The position numbers were made by a program, and so were the translations under genes. Source: Thiorhodococcus minor (GTDB lineage Bacteria; Pseudomonadota; Gammaproteobacteria; Chromatiales; Chromatiaceae). Taken from it: DNA of 42,817 nt. The stretch lies in contig NZ_JAAIJQ010000047.1 of assembly GCF_010820565.1 (NCBI RefSeq), forward strand, positions 1-42,817, written 5' to 3'. This document shows positions 17,501 to 26,148 of this stretch, piece after piece. Each line of letters starts with the position of its first letter. Within the stretch, counting starts at the first letter, position 1. The notes beneath the pieces were generated by a model. The model worked only from the letters and a program-made list of their open reading frames with translations, had not been told where the DNA came from and made no database searches.

Positions 17501-19164
17501 GCCTCGGTCGCGGCCTGGCCGTCGTAGACCGCCCGGGATTTACAGCCCAAGACCTCAAGCATGGCGCCGACCGTGTCCTGGTTCGCGGCGTTGTCGTCGG
17601 CCACCAGCACGCACAGCCCCAGGGCCTGCCGATCCTCGTCCCCGGCCGGCATTCCGGATTCCGCGTCGAGCGCATCCGGCACCTGCCGGCCGCTCAGCCG
17701 CAGCAGAGCGGCGAGGAGCTGCGCCTGACGCACCGGCTTGGTCAGCGAGACGTCGACACCGAGCGCGGCGACTTCTTCCATCGCCCAGCCGGGCCGCGCG
17801 GGCGCGAGGTAGAGAAGCGATGGTCGCTGGGTCTTCGAGCCCATCGCCGAGCTCACCGACTGGATGCCAGGGAGCTCCGAATCCAGGATGACGGCGTCCA
17901 GAACGGACCCATCGCCGCCAGGGGCTTCCATGGTCGCGAGCACAGCATCCGCGTCAGCACAGACGGCGACTTGCGCGCCGGCGCGGCCGAGACGATCCGC
18001 CATGATCTGGCTGGAAAGCGGCTGCGGCGCCGCCAGCAGCACCCGCAGCCCCGCGAGCGAGCGCTTTCCCTCCCCCGAGGGCGGAGGCCACTGGGAGACT
18101 GCGACGGGGAGCGATACCCAAAGGCTCATGCCGCGCTCTCCGCGCATGTCGAGCCCGGCCTCCCCTCCCATCAGGCCAACAATCGCCTTGGCGATTCCCA
18201 GCCCGGGCGCCGTACCGTCCGCGAGCGGCTCCGCCGCCTCGGGCTTGCGCGCAAAGCACTCGAGCGCTTCGTCGCGAATCGCCGCCAGCACGTCGACTTG
18301 GGTCGCGAGGGTCTCCAGGCGGATCCGCGCGCGCTCGCCCTCGCGCGACTGCGCCACAGCGCGCACCACCAGCTCACCGCCTTGGACCCGCTGCAGCATG
18401 GCCCCGAGCAGACTGGCCAGCGCATGGCCAAGCCGTGCGCGATCGACGCGCACGCGCACCGGGAGATCCGAGGCCAAGTCCGCGGTCAAGGCGACGCCCT
18501 TGGCATGGGCACGCCGCGCGAAGAGATCCAGGACCTCCTCGATACGCTCGCGCAGGTCGATCTCGGAGTCCTCGAGCTGCAAGTCGCCGGAATCCATACG
18601 CGCCATATCGAGCATTTCGCTCAGCACCGTCTGCAGCGCGTGTCCGGAGCGCTCCAAGGTGTCGACGAAGCGGCGCTGCTCGGCGGTCAGCTCCGAGCCC
18701 AGCAGCACCTCGCTCGTGCCCAGCATGCTATTGAGCTGCGTATGGATCTCATGGCTGAAATCGGCGAGGAGGCTCACCTGAGTGGAGTGCGTCTGACGCC
18801 CTGACGGCGCGGATGCCGCAGCGCCTCCTTCATGCCCCGGCGCATCGCCTTCAGGCGTCTCGGCAGGCGGGGCAGGTGCGTCGGGCGCGGCGGCAGGCGC
18901 ATCGCCGGCCTCGACCGCTTGCCGCACGCGCTCGACGAGGCGCCGCTGCAGAACCCTGGCAAGCAGCCAGCCGGAGCCGACGGCGAGCAGCAGCGCGCCG
19001 AGCCCAAGCATCGAGCGGAGGAGCGGCGTCAGACCGGGCAGAAAGACCATAATCAGTGACGACGCAGCGACCAGAAGCGTCGCCAGTGCGCTCAAGCGTC
19101 TGATTCGACTCAGCTCAGCGTCGACGATGGCAGGTGAAAAGCTTTTCATCTTGAGCGGCACCAA
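14584..19164 (-). CDS. Giant hybrid signalling protein: degenerate kinase, receivers, HPt, GGDEF, degenerate EAL
   Basis: A 1526-residue inner-membrane protein. Two membrane spans (about 24-45 and 47-70) and an Ala/Pro linker lead to a HisKA region with phospho-acceptor His138 (SHEIHTQLN). An ATPase-like domain (about 198-355) lacks the N-box Asn and the DxGxG box. Next come a pseudo-receiver (371-483, Asp428 kept but acidic pair lost), a full receiver (517-636; D523/D524, D567, K622), an HPt (about 676-770, His737), a second full receiver (838-958; D845/D846, D889, K941), a PAS-like segment (966-1078), GGDEF (1088-1255, GGDEL at 1181-1185, no RxxD I-site) and EAL (1275-1515). The EAL keeps E1309, N1367, E1397, D1427 and K1448, but has His1428 for the second Asp of DDFGTG and Gln1484 in AQGVET. 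The start is probably TTG or GTG at 19164/19161, with ATG at 19149 as an alternative. Confidence 0.9.
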   Translation of the reverse strand: MVPLKMKSFSPAIVDAELSRIRRLSALATLLVAASSLIMVFLPGLTPLLRSMLGLGALLLAVGSGWLLARVLQRRLVERVRQAVEAGDAPAAAPDAPAPPAETPEGDAPGHEGGAAASAPSGRQTHSTQVSLLADFSHEIHTQLNSMLGTSEVLLGSELTAEQRRFVDTLERSGHALQTVLSEMLDMARMDSGDLQLEDSEIDLRERIEEVLDLFARRAHAKGVALTADLASDLPVRVRVDRARLGHALASLLGAMLQRVQGGELVVRAVAQSREGERARIRLETLATQVDVLAAIRDEALECFARKPEAAEPLADGTAPGLGIAKAIVGLMGGEAGLDMRGERGMSLWVSLPVAVSQWPPPSGEGKRSLAGLRVLLAAPQPLSSQIMADRLGRAGAQVAVCADADAVLATMEAPGGDGSVLDAVILDSELPGIQSVSSAMGSKTQRPSLLYLAPARPGWAMEEVAALGVDVSLTKPVRQAQLLAALLRLSGRQVPDALDAESGMPAGDEDRQALGLCVLVADDNAANQDTVGAMLEVLGCKSRAVYDGQAATEALAAESFDLILMDCKMPVMDGYEATRRIRLNESGRSRRPLPIIALTAHAMEGDRERCQAAGMDDYLTKPVSLTALRATLLRWSRERALGHLARMTTPVEAELDRLSDLGRPPPVETLRLDDLDSFAVLEPSALNEVRDLNPSGEDALIARLARSFLDSSAGLVAKIREGLEEGRPQGVTESAHSLRSAARILGAARLSTLCGRLEQFSSAGCTYFPPSHVVDRLDAIDGETRRAVQALLDEAERADGAEGRPIAAAVEQGGANALSAGLALSGEADSGGDARQRPLILVVDDNPTILSVAQAALERAGLRFAGARDGHGAIETSRFQRPDLVLLDVMMPDMNGYETCRRLRRLPGLELTPILMMTGLEDTTAIECAYASGATDFYAKPVNWGLLTHRIRYMLRGHATLDALHRSEARNSALIAAIPDALMRLDAEGKVLQHKLGGALEKLGVRADAQVGKLCDLLPEAICSLIQRELETTVSEHGVRELELELSDAQGEPLTFDARLIAVDAEQVILLLRDMTERRRRQRVIHQLAYQDSLTGLANRQQFNQDLAAALKTARRREDRVALLYLDLDQFKRINDSLGHGVGDELLRQAARRLQLAVDDATSGSNGRGGTIANTVARLGGDELTVILKGRGAERLAERVAEHIVERFRAPFHCSERIIVCTVSIGIALSPQDGDVPEALLKHADTALYAAKLAGRNTFCFFTASMGELASRRLDIEAGLRQALERDELRLHFQPIVDIASGAAQSLEALLRWEHPERGLLEPAAFIPVAEESGLILPIGTWVIEALERQIALWSAEGWTPSVSLNLADCQFSDHGLVERLRDLAAALPPRSVELEITESLLLARDPRLIDTLNTLRRHGLGVAIDHFGTGYSSLGLLKHLPIDTLKLDRTFVEEIGCEEASDLLVSTIIDLGRGLGMRVVAQGVETQAQLDFLRRAGCDAAQGFFFAMPAEAAELDRSRLRALG

Positions 19165-19181
19165 GGATTTTCCCTAATTCC

Positions 19182-19201
19182 ATCGGGTGATCCCACCCGA
19201 T
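19182..19201. terminator. Palindrome between the two kinase genes
   Basis: ATCGGGTG (19182-19189) and CACCCGAT (19194-19201) form an 8-bp stem with a 4-base loop in the 113-base gap between the two signalling genes. There is no T-run, so termination is uncertain. It may only be one of the small TCACCC-type palindromes found elsewhere in the window. Confidence 0.35.
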
Positions 19202-19277
19202 CTCATGCCGGACGCACGCCTCCGGTCGGGAAGCCGCACCGACCCCCATCCGCGGACCTGGGCAAACCGGGGCAGAC

Positions 19278-21680
19278 TCATGAGTCCAAGCCCCGCTGGA
19301 AGACAGGCGGAGCAGTGAGCTGACGGGAGCCATCCCCTGCAGCGGCACGCGGCGCCCAACGCCGCAGGGCATCGACCAGCTCCACCAGCTTGAGCGGCTT
19401 GCTGAGGTAGTCGTCCATGCCCGCGGCCAGGGCGCGCTCCCGATCTCCCCGCATGGCATGCGCGGTCAAGGCGATGATGGGGAGATGGCCGCCCTCGCGG
19501 CGCTCCCGCGCACGCACCTGCCGAGTGGTCTCATAGCCATCCATCGCGGGCATCTGACAATCCATGAGAATCACGTCCGGCGTCCGTGTCTCCAGGATGT
19601 CCAGCAAGGCCGTGCCGTCAGCACACAGGACCGCACGACACCCGAGCGCGGTCAGCATGCTCTCGACCACCTCTTGGTTGACCGCGTTGTCTTCGGCAAC
19701 AAAGACATCCAGCCCCAAACGGGGGAGCTGATGGGGCTGAGCGCCCGCCTCCCCCATGGCCGTGCCGGACACTCTTCGACGGCTTTCGGAGATCATAGCA
19801 CCCAGGCAGCCTGACAGCTCGCGCGACCCGATGGGCGTCCTCAGCACGCGAAGATGACCCCAAGCCTGATCCACCCCGTTGCCGCCATCCTGTGGCCCCA
19901 GGACGAGCGCCACCCAGGATTCCGCGATGAGGTCGGCGAGCACTCGGCCCGCAGGCCCTTCGAGCGGAGGCAGCTGCGCCGCGTCCACGATGATGATCTC
20001 GAAGCCCTGCCCCGCCGAGCCCCGCGTCAAGGCAACCGTCAAGGCGTCGCGCAGGTCGCGCTCGCAGACGACATCGGCCCCCCAGGCCCCGAGCGAGCGT
20101 CTCAGATCCTCCCGCGCCCGGTCGTCGTCCGTGATCGCAAGCGCCCTGAGATCCGCCAGATAGAGATCGGGCTCGAGCACCGACTCGGCCTGCTTGTCGA
20201 GCAGGAGCTCGAAGCGGAACACCGAGCCCTGGCCAAGCGTGCTCTCGACCTCGATGCTCCCGCCCATCAGCTCGACCAGCTGCCGGCAGATACTCAGCCC
20301 GAGACCGGTTCCTCCGTAGCGCCGCGAGGTCGAGGAATCCGCTTGGTTGAAGCGATCGAAGATGCGGTCGCGAGCTTCGGGCGTGAGCCCAATGCCTGTG
20401 TCCGCAACCTCGATCCGCGCCCGCATGGTGGTCGCGGTCTCGGCAAGCCAGGAGAGACGTAGCTGAACGCTGCCGCGCTCGGTGAACTTGACGGCGTTCG
20501 AGAGGAGGTTGGTCAGCACTTGCTGGAGCCGGCCTGGGTCCCCGCGCACGCGACTCGGGAAGCCAGCCGGAATCAGCGTCCGAAAGCTCAGCCGTTTCGC
20601 GCGCGCACTCTCCGCAAGCAAGTCCATGGTCCGCTCGACCACCTCGCAGAGATCGAAATCCAGCTGCTCGAGCTCCAGACGCCCCGCCTCGATCTTGGAG
20701 AAATCCAAGATGTCGTTGATGATCGCGAGCAGAGACTCGGCCGACACCTGAATGGTCTGGGTGAAGTGTCGCTGCCGATCGTCGAGATGGGTGCCTTGCA
20801 GCAGCTCGGCCATGCCGAGGATGCCATTCATCGGGGTCCGAATCTCATGACTCATGGACGCGAGGAATTGCGACTTGGCTTGGCTACCCGCCTCCGCGGC
20901 ATCGCGCGCCTTGCGCAGCTCCACGTCCCGCAGCTCGACCTGCTCGAGCATGGTGTCGAACGCGCACATCAAGGCGCCGAGCTCGTCGCGCTGCCGCGCG
21001 TCGAGACGAAACGAGAAATCCTGCTGCGCGGCGGTGCGCTCCATCACCTCGGCGATGTCGCGGATCGGCCCTGAAATGAGGCGATGCAGACGCGCGGCGA
21101 GGAGCAGCGCGATGCCCGCGCCGACGATGAAGACCAGCACGGCGAGGAGTACCTGGTAGAGGACGCGCCGGCCGAGCTCCGTGGTGTCGTACTGGATGTC
21201 GAGGTAGCCGAGCCTCTTGTCGTCGACGACGACGCTCATGGCGAGATCCAGATAGCCGTCCCTGAAGGTCAGCCTGCCGGAGCGCTCCGCCAGCTCGCCG
21301 CTCAGCAAGTCCTCCCACTCGGCGCGCTCGTCATCGGCGACGCGCGCGATCCAGGGGCGGTGCTGGGGGCGAGGACTTTCGTAGTCGGCGAACAAGACCC
21401 TTTCCGACGTGCGCAGCTGAATACTGATCACGTCCTCCTCACTGCCCAGCGCCGCCAGGATCTCCTCGGCCGCCTCGGGATCCTTGAAGGCCAGAGGCGC
21501 CGCGACATTGATGCTGGCAACCCTGGAGAGGGCGCCCACACGCTCGACCAGCGCGGCATGCATGGCGCGGATGTCGAGGAAGGCCACCAGCGCAACAGAA
21601 ATACCCAGGACGACGCCGGTCACCAGCATCACTACGCCGATGACCTTCCAGCGGATCGACAGATCCCGAAAATGCGGCAT
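19278..21680 (-). CDS. CHASE8-domain hybrid sensor histidine kinase
   Basis: An 800-residue inner-membrane sensor. It has membrane span 1 (about 11-34), a periplasmic CHASE8-type sensor (about 35-175, with [17 protein letters not shown] and a short βαβ-like continuation), span 2 (about 176-197) and a HAMP region (199-250). HisKA follows with His278 in [15 protein letters not shown], then an intact ATPase domain (N-box NLLSNAVKF near 391-399, [15 protein letters not shown]). A receiver-like domain (about 510-625) keeps Asp566 but lacks the conserved Lys. A complete C-terminal receiver (about 657-775) has E663/D664, D707 and K761. The ATG at 21680 is six bases after the yfiR-like stop with AGG between. 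CHASE8 is the periplasmic domain of YfiN, the partner of YfiR, so its neighbour is the likely regulator. Confidence 0.93.
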   Translation of the reverse strand: MPHFRDLSIRWKVIGVVMLVTGVVLGISVALVAFLDIRAMHAALVERVGALSRVASINVAAPLAFKDPEAAEEILAALGSEEDVISIQLRTSERVLFADYESPRPQHRPWIARVADDERAEWEDLLSGELAERSGRLTFRDGYLDLAMSVVVDDKRLGYLDIQYDTTELGRRVLYQVLLAVLVFIVGAGIALLLAARLHRLISGPIRDIAEVMERTAAQQDFSFRLDARQRDELGALMCAFDTMLEQVELRDVELRKARDAAEAGSQAKSQFLASMSHEIRTPMNGILGMAELLQGTHLDDRQRHFTQTIQVSAESLLAIINDILDFSKIEAGRLELEQLDFDLCEVVERTMDLLAESARAKRLSFRTLIPAGFPSRVRGDPGRLQQVLTNLLSNAVKFTERGSVQLRLSWLAETATTMRARIEVADTGIGLTPEARDRIFDRFNQADSSTSRRYGGTGLGLSICRQLVELMGGSIEVESTLGQGSVFRFELLLDKQAESVLEPDLYLADLRALAITDDDRAREDLRRSLGAWGADVVCERDLRDALTVALTRGSAGQGFEIIIVDAAQLPPLEGPAGRVLADLIAESWVALVLGPQDGGNGVDQAWGHLRVLRTPIGSRELSGCLGAMISESRRRVSGTAMGEAGAQPHQLPRLGLDVFVAEDNAVNQEVVESMLTALGCRAVLCADGTALLDILETRTPDVILMDCQMPAMDGYETTRQVRARERREGGHLPIIALTAHAMRGDRERALAAGMDDYLSKPLKLVELVDALRRWAPRAAAGDGSRQLTAPPVFQRGLDS

Positions 21681-21686
21681 CGACCT

Positions 21687-22316
21687 CTACCGTCCCGAGC
21701 CGCTAGAGACCAGAATCGCGAGCCGCAGCAGCTTCGAGCTGATGCAGATTCCCTCGCGCTCCGCCATCGCGCGGTTGATGACCGCGCGCAGCTTCCCACC
21801 CTTGCGTACGAGCGCGATCATGCCGCCAGCTCTCGCAAAGGCCTCGGAGTCACCGATCGTCAGCACCGGCGCCCCCTTGACCGCACTCAGGACCTGATGG
21901 CCTTTGTAAGCAAAGGAGCCGTCCAGGTAGAGGATGTGACAGCGGCGCCAAGCGGCGGGATCGTCGGCGGCGACCAGACGCGGCCGACGCTGGTCCACGG
22001 TCTCGTCAGCAAGCACGTCCGCTAGACTATCGCTCAGCACCTGGCTTCCCACCACGCAGTAGCGGAACTGGCTCGAAACGGACTCGAACGCCTCATCAGG
22101 CCACTTGATGAACATGGGAAAATTGAGGAGGAAAACGGCACGCAGGTCGGCCTCGGAATAGGTCTGGGCGCAGACAGCGCACAATGGATGGAAAACGGCG
22201 AAAAGCAACAGACCGACGAGCATCGAGCGCCGCCGACCGACGCCCCCCCTGAGCCAGGCGCAGGGCAGGAGCGCGGCTTCCCGCCGGCAAAGGCTTGGTA
22301 GAATCGACCTCATCAT
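21687..22316 (-). CDS. YfiR-family (DUF4154) periplasmic protein
   Basis: The mature part carries the YfiR/DUF4154 hallmark LRAVFLLNFPMFIKWPDEAF near its start, then the conserved RYCVVG, CHILYLD, VLTIGDSEAFARAGG and INRAMAEREGICISSKLLRLA blocks. YfiR of Pseudomonas aeruginosa sits in the periplasm and represses the CHASE8 cyclase YfiN. Here the CHASE8 partner is the histidine kinase encoded six bases downstream. The start is uncertain: tandem ATGs at 22316/22313 give a long arginine-rich region before the signal peptide, while the ATG at 22223 gives a 178-residue protein beginning right at the hydrophobic segment MLVGLLLFAVF. Upstream lies the TonB-dependent receptor. Confidence 0.85.
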   Translation of the reverse strand: MMRSILPSLCRREAALLPCAWLRGGVGRRRSMLVGLLLFAVFHPLCAVCAQTYSEADLRAVFLLNFPMFIKWPDEAFESVSSQFRYCVVGSQVLSDSLADVLADETVDQRRPRLVAADDPAAWRRCHILYLDGSFAYKGHQVLSAVKGAPVLTIGDSEAFARAGGMIALVRKGGKLRAVINRAMAEREGICISSKLLRLAILVSSGSGR

Positions 22317-22544
22317 CCTGAAGAGACCCGCTCGCTCCCTGTCTCCCACCATGGCCGCCCACCGGACCGCGCTCCCGATTGATCCAAAGCGCCGACACAC
22401 GGCTGCCGGTGCGCCGCTCGCCAGCAGGCTCGAAAGACCAGGCCCCCGGCCCTAGCCGGAATCGGCCATCAGCGCGTCACGCAGTCCGGCTCGACCAGGG
22501 GAGTCGATCTCCCCGAGCGCCTCTGCCCGCGAGCGCCAGCGGCC

Positions 22545-24554
22545 TCAAAACTCCCATTTTGCCTGAACCATGAGGCTACGCTCGACCTGCGTATAGACCA
22601 GCCCTTCCGGCTCCGAATTGCCACCGAACTTGGAGAATTCCGGATGGGCGTCGTCGAGCAAATTCTTGCCGACCAAGCTGAGCTCGAAATCCGGCCGCAC
22701 CTGCCAGCCGAGTCTGATGTCGAGCCGCAGGTAGGCTGGCGTATTGAAGTTCACCAGCTCATCGACGTAATAGAGATTGGCGTCCAGCTCCAAGTCTGGG
22801 CGCAGATCCAGCCAAGAGCGCAAGCTCGCTTGATGACGCGGGGCTGAGTCATCGCTGGCCAAACTGAGAATCGAAGTTCCTGAAACAGGGTCATCCGTGC
22901 CCAGCTCCATACGCAGCCAGCTGTAGGCGAGCTTCAACCGCCAGATCGAGGTCACATGCCAATTGCTGGCGAGCTCGGCCCCATAGCCTTCGCCATGGCC
23001 CACGTTTGCCGAGACGGTCAACCGACCATTCTGACTCGTCTCATAGCCCTGGAGCTGATCATAGTCGTTGAAGAAGAGGGTGAGATCGAACGAGAAGCGC
23101 TCGGTCGGGCGCATCCGCAGCCCGACTTCGTAGGCGGTCAGCCGCTCCGATTCGAGATCCGGATTGCCGGAGACCAGGATCACGCCGGCATCGATGTAGG
23201 AATCGCTGTTGAATCGCGAGGTAATGCGCACCGCACGCGAGACGCCCGCCCAGAGCGTCGTGCTCGGCGTGGCATTCCAAAGCATCCGGATGTTCGGCTG
23301 CACCTCCCAGCCCGTATAGTCGTTGTGCTCGACCTTGGCCCCGAGGATGAGGTGAAAGTCGTCCCCCAGCGGGCTGAAATCGTCTTGGATGAAGGCGCTC
23401 CAGGTGGAATCGTCGCGGCTCCGGGGGTCGAATTCCAGCGCGGAGCCGGAGGTGACGGAGAGATCGTCCCGCGTCAGGCGATAGCCGGCGCCCCAGACCA
23501 GGAGATGTTTCTCGGCAAAAGGGAAATACTGCTGAAAATCCACATCGAAGATGTCACGCACTTCGGTCAAGGTCCAATTGGCACGGTGCGTCTGGTCGTA
23601 ATAGACCTTGAGCTCCGTGGCCGCGTCCAGGCCCTGCTGGCGGATCCACCGCGCGAGCAGGCTCCCGCCCGAGCTATCGGTCTCCGTTTCGGTCGTGGCT
23701 CCGCGGCGGCTGACGGTGGCGCCGGCATTGCCCCAATAGCCATTGCCCTGCAGGGTGAGACCGTCCCTCGCCGTGAGCTCGAGGTCGGCACGAAAGCCCA
23801 GGCGTCCGTCGCGCCAGTCGTCCGCGGCGTCCTCGCCGGTCATGGTCAGGCTAGAGTCGCGATCGAAGCCCTTGGCATAGAGTCGCAAGGACTTGCCCTC
23901 GCCCAGACTGCGACCATAGCGCACAGCGCCCAGGATCCGCTCTTCCGTGCCAACGACCAGCTTGGCCAGACCGCCCTCGGTCTCATGGGACGAGCGAGTA
24001 ATGATGTTGACGACGCCATTGACCGCGTTGGAGCCCCAGAGCGTCGCGCCTGACCCGCGGATGACCTCGATACGCTCGATGTCATCCAGCACCGTGTCCT
24101 GAGCATCCCAATAGACGCCCGAATAGAGCGGCGTATAGAGCGTTCGCCCGTCCATTTGCACCAGCAGCTTGGAGGCATGGCGCCCGTTGAAGCCGCGCGC
24201 CGAGATCGCCCACTTATTGGCATCGAGCTGAGCCACCTGCAGGCCAGGCACCATGCGCAGCAGCTCGGGAATCTTGGTCGCGCCAGAGCGACGGATGTCC
24301 TCGCGGGAGATCACGAACAGGGCCGCAGCGGCATCGGCATATTTCTCAGGCCGGCGCGCCGCGGAGGTCACGGGCACCTCCATGAGCTCCTGAATGCTCA
24401 TCTCCTTGAGGTCCGACACCGCTGGAGCGGACGACCCGGCCTCGGCCCAATTCGAGGCGCAGGGAAACAACGCGGCCAGCACGAGCGCATTGGCTCGAGC
24501 GCGCGAGGCAGGGGCCACATGGACGTCAAGACGTCCCAGGCGTCCGATCACCAC
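22545..24554 (-). CDS. TonB-dependent outer membrane receptor
   Basis: An outer membrane receptor of about 669 residues. A signal region (ALVLAALFPCASNWAEA) precedes the plug domain: KEMSIQELMEVPVTSAARR, then ISREDIRRSGATKIPELLRMVPG, ISARGFNGRHASKLLVQMDGR and IERIEVIRGSGATLWGSNAVNGVVNIIT. A long β-barrel follows, ending in Phe (AKWEF). The ligand cannot be told; the plug belongs to a subgroup I recall as often encoded beside DUF4154 and histidine kinase genes. The start is taken as GTG at 24554 (or 24551) because AGGAGG lies 5-8 bases before; the frame is also open from a GTG at 24578. It is the first gene of the four-gene minus-strand signalling locus, 228 bases before the YfiR-like gene. 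Confidence 0.9.
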   Translation of the reverse strand: MVIGRLGRLDVHVAPASRARANALVLAALFPCASNWAEAGSSAPAVSDLKEMSIQELMEVPVTSAARRPEKYADAAAALFVISREDIRRSGATKIPELLRMVPGLQVAQLDANKWAISARGFNGRHASKLLVQMDGRTLYTPLYSGVYWDAQDTVLDDIERIEVIRGSGATLWGSNAVNGVVNIITRSSHETEGGLAKLVVGTEERILGAVRYGRSLGEGKSLRLYAKGFDRDSSLTMTGEDAADDWRDGRLGFRADLELTARDGLTLQGNGYWGNAGATVSRRGATTETETDSSGGSLLARWIRQQGLDAATELKVYYDQTHRANWTLTEVRDIFDVDFQQYFPFAEKHLLVWGAGYRLTRDDLSVTSGSALEFDPRSRDDSTWSAFIQDDFSPLGDDFHLILGAKVEHNDYTGWEVQPNIRMLWNATPSTTLWAGVSRAVRITSRFNSDSYIDAGVILVSGNPDLESERLTAYEVGLRMRPTERFSFDLTLFFNDYDQLQGYETSQNGRLTVSANVGHGEGYGAELASNWHVTSIWRLKLAYSWLRMELGTDDPVSGTSILSLASDDSAPRHQASLRSWLDLRPDLELDANLYYVDELVNFNTPAYLRLDIRLGWQVRPDFELSLVGKNLLDDAHPEFSKFGGNSEPEGLVYTQVERSLMVQAKWEF

Positions 24555-24936
24555 AGCCGCCTCCTCAAAGCGGCGCACGCGCGAGCCCCGTCATTCGTTG
24601 TCATTCGCCAGGACTGGATGCAATCGACATTCGCAGTCCAGGCATCCGTTGCAGCCAGAGCCGCACGGCACGAAGCTAGATCGAAGGAGGGTATCGCTCT
24701 CTGCATCTAGTCTCTCCCGGGTAGCCTTCTGACAATTAAAACACCGCTCGATATCGGGTTAAATTACGCCGGCAAGGTGAATAAGTCGAACACCACTGGC
24801 GGAAGACGCTGTTGGGCGGATAGCATGGCGGCTCGCGGAGACGACTGCTGTGGCAATGTCGCCGGGCACGAGGCTCGGACGTGCCGCCAGCCATCCAAGG
24901 CTTCATGCGCAGACAAGGCTTTGGAGGAGCCCACAG
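24555..24936. other. Divergent promoter region, receptor / acetyltransferase
   Basis: No gene is seen. The part around 24730-24785 is clearly richer in A/T than the surroundings (ACAATTAAAACACC, GATATCGGGTTAAATTA) and is the best candidate for the promoter of the receptor locus on the minus strand. No Fur-box match was evident by eye. Confidence 0.4.
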
Positions 24937-25551
24937 ATGACGGATACCTGCATTCGGCGTTTGACCGGGCGTGCCATGACCCCCTTCCTGGAGGACCTGG
25001 CACGGCTCCGCATCGCCGTGTTCCGCGAGTGGCCCTATCTCTACGACGGGGACATGGATTACGAGAAGACCTACCTCGAGACCTATAGCCGGTCCCCGGA
25101 TAGCCTCTTCGTCCTGGCCTTCGGCGGCGACCGCGTCATCGGGGCCTCCACAGGCGTGCCCATGGTCGACGAGACGGACGACTTCAAGAGACCCTTCGAG
25201 AAGCAAGGCTACGACCCCCAACGGATCTTCTATTTCGGCGAGTCCGTTCTGCTGCCCGAGTACCGCGGATGCGGGCTCGGGGTCCGCTTCTTCGCGGAGC
25301 GCGAGACCTTTGCGCGCGCCCTCGACCGCTTCGACTGGACCTGCTTCTGCGCCGTCGAGCGGCCCGCGAATCATCCGCGCCGCCCGCCGGAATACGTCCC
25401 GCTCGACAGCTTCTGGAGACGGCGCGGATATGAGAAGCACCCCGAGCTGACAACCACCTACACTTGGAAGGACCTCGACGAGGCCGACCAGAGCCCGAAG
25501 CCGATGACCTTCTGGCTCAAGGCTCTGGCCACGGCGGACGCCAAGACCTGA
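24937..25551 (+). CDS. GNAT-family N-acetyltransferase
   Basis: A 204-residue protein of the GNAT acyl-CoA transferase fold. The CoA-binding motif A is seen as SVLLPEYRGCGLGVRFFAERE, with the R-x-x-G-x-G form RGCGLG. The N-terminal LARLRIAVFREWPYLYDGDMDYE is a distinctive block of a conserved subgroup of uncharacterised acetyltransferases. The substrate is unknown. The ATG at 24937 has GGAGGAG about seven bases upstream; the open frame further upstream is not family-like. Confidence 0.88.
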   Translation: MTDTCIRRLTGRAMTPFLEDLARLRIAVFREWPYLYDGDMDYEKTYLETYSRSPDSLFVLAFGGDRVIGASTGVPMVDETDDFKRPFEKQGYDPQRIFYFGESVLLPEYRGCGLGVRFFAERETFARALDRFDWTCFCAVERPANHPRRPPEYVPLDSFWRRRGYEKHPELTTTYTWKDLDEADQSPKPMTFWLKALATADAKT

Positions 25552-25667
25552 GCCCAGGCTCGCGTCGGGGAGACGGATCACCCCGCGACCAGACCGGCCC
25601 CAAGAAGCCAGCGCGCAGGCCGCGCCCCCTGCCCTTACAGCCCCTGACCAACACGGAGAGAAGCGCC

Positions 25668-26039
25668 ATGCACCATCACGAATCCCGCACGCTCGAGCAT
25701 TGGACGGCCGTCGCCCTGAGCGGCCTACTCGCCATCGCACTCGCGGGCTGCGGCGAGGACCAGCCACCCAGCCCGGAGCAGACGGAAGGACCGGCCGAGC
25801 GGATGGGTAAACAGCTCGATGCGGCGATGGAGAAGGCCGGCGAGCAAGCCGAGGCCGCGATGAGCCAGGCGAGCGAGCGGATCGATGCCTCGATGCAGCA
25901 GGCCGGCGAGAACATCGACACGACCCTGCAGGACGCCAAGGCAGGACTCGCAACAGCCGCCGACGAGGCCGCGCGGCGCCTGGAGGCGACGAGTCAAAGC
26001 CTGGAAGAGACGACCGAGGAGCAGCCGGCGGGAGATTGA
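25668..26039 (+). CDS. Small helical lipoprotein
   Basis: A 123-residue protein with a type II signal peptide: lipobox LAGC, with the lipidated Cys at residue 28. The mature part is almost wholly predicted amphipathic helix made of imperfect 11-residue units (for example MEKAGEQAEAAMSQASERID and MQQAGENIDTTLQDAKAG), rich in Ala, Glu and Gln. Such proteins usually coat or bridge envelope layers, but no function can be assigned. The ATG at 25668 follows GGAGAG at good spacing. It lies 117 bases after the acetyltransferase and converges with yjgR. Confidence 0.8.
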   Translation: MHHHESRTLEHWTAVALSGLLAIALAGCGEDQPPSPEQTEGPAERMGKQLDAAMEKAGEQAEAAMSQASERIDASMQQAGENIDTTLQDAKAGLATAADEAARRLEATSQSLEETTEEQPAGD

Positions 26040-26047
26040 CGGCATCG

Positions 26048-26068
26048 CCTGGGGGCGCCGCCCCCAGG
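26048..26068. terminator. Strong hairpin between convergent genes
   Basis: CCTGGGGGC (26048-26056), loop GCC, GCCCCCAGG (26060-26068) form a perfect 9-bp GC stem located between the stops of the lipoprotein (+) and yjgR (-). No T-run is present on either side, so it may act as a bidirectional barrier or Rho-assisted terminator. Confidence 0.55.
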
Positions 26069-26148
26069 GATCGAGCGCCTGAGCCGAGCTGCAAGCGCAG
26101 CGGGCAGCCCGCGAAATCCAGCGACTTCAGACCCCTGACCGCATCCAC

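Noticed and set aside
24736-26148. A 470-codon minus-strand open frame
   Set aside because: It is antisense to the acetyltransferase and lipoprotein genes, has an arginine/serine/proline-rich composition typical of shadow frames in GC-rich DNA, and shows no family motif.
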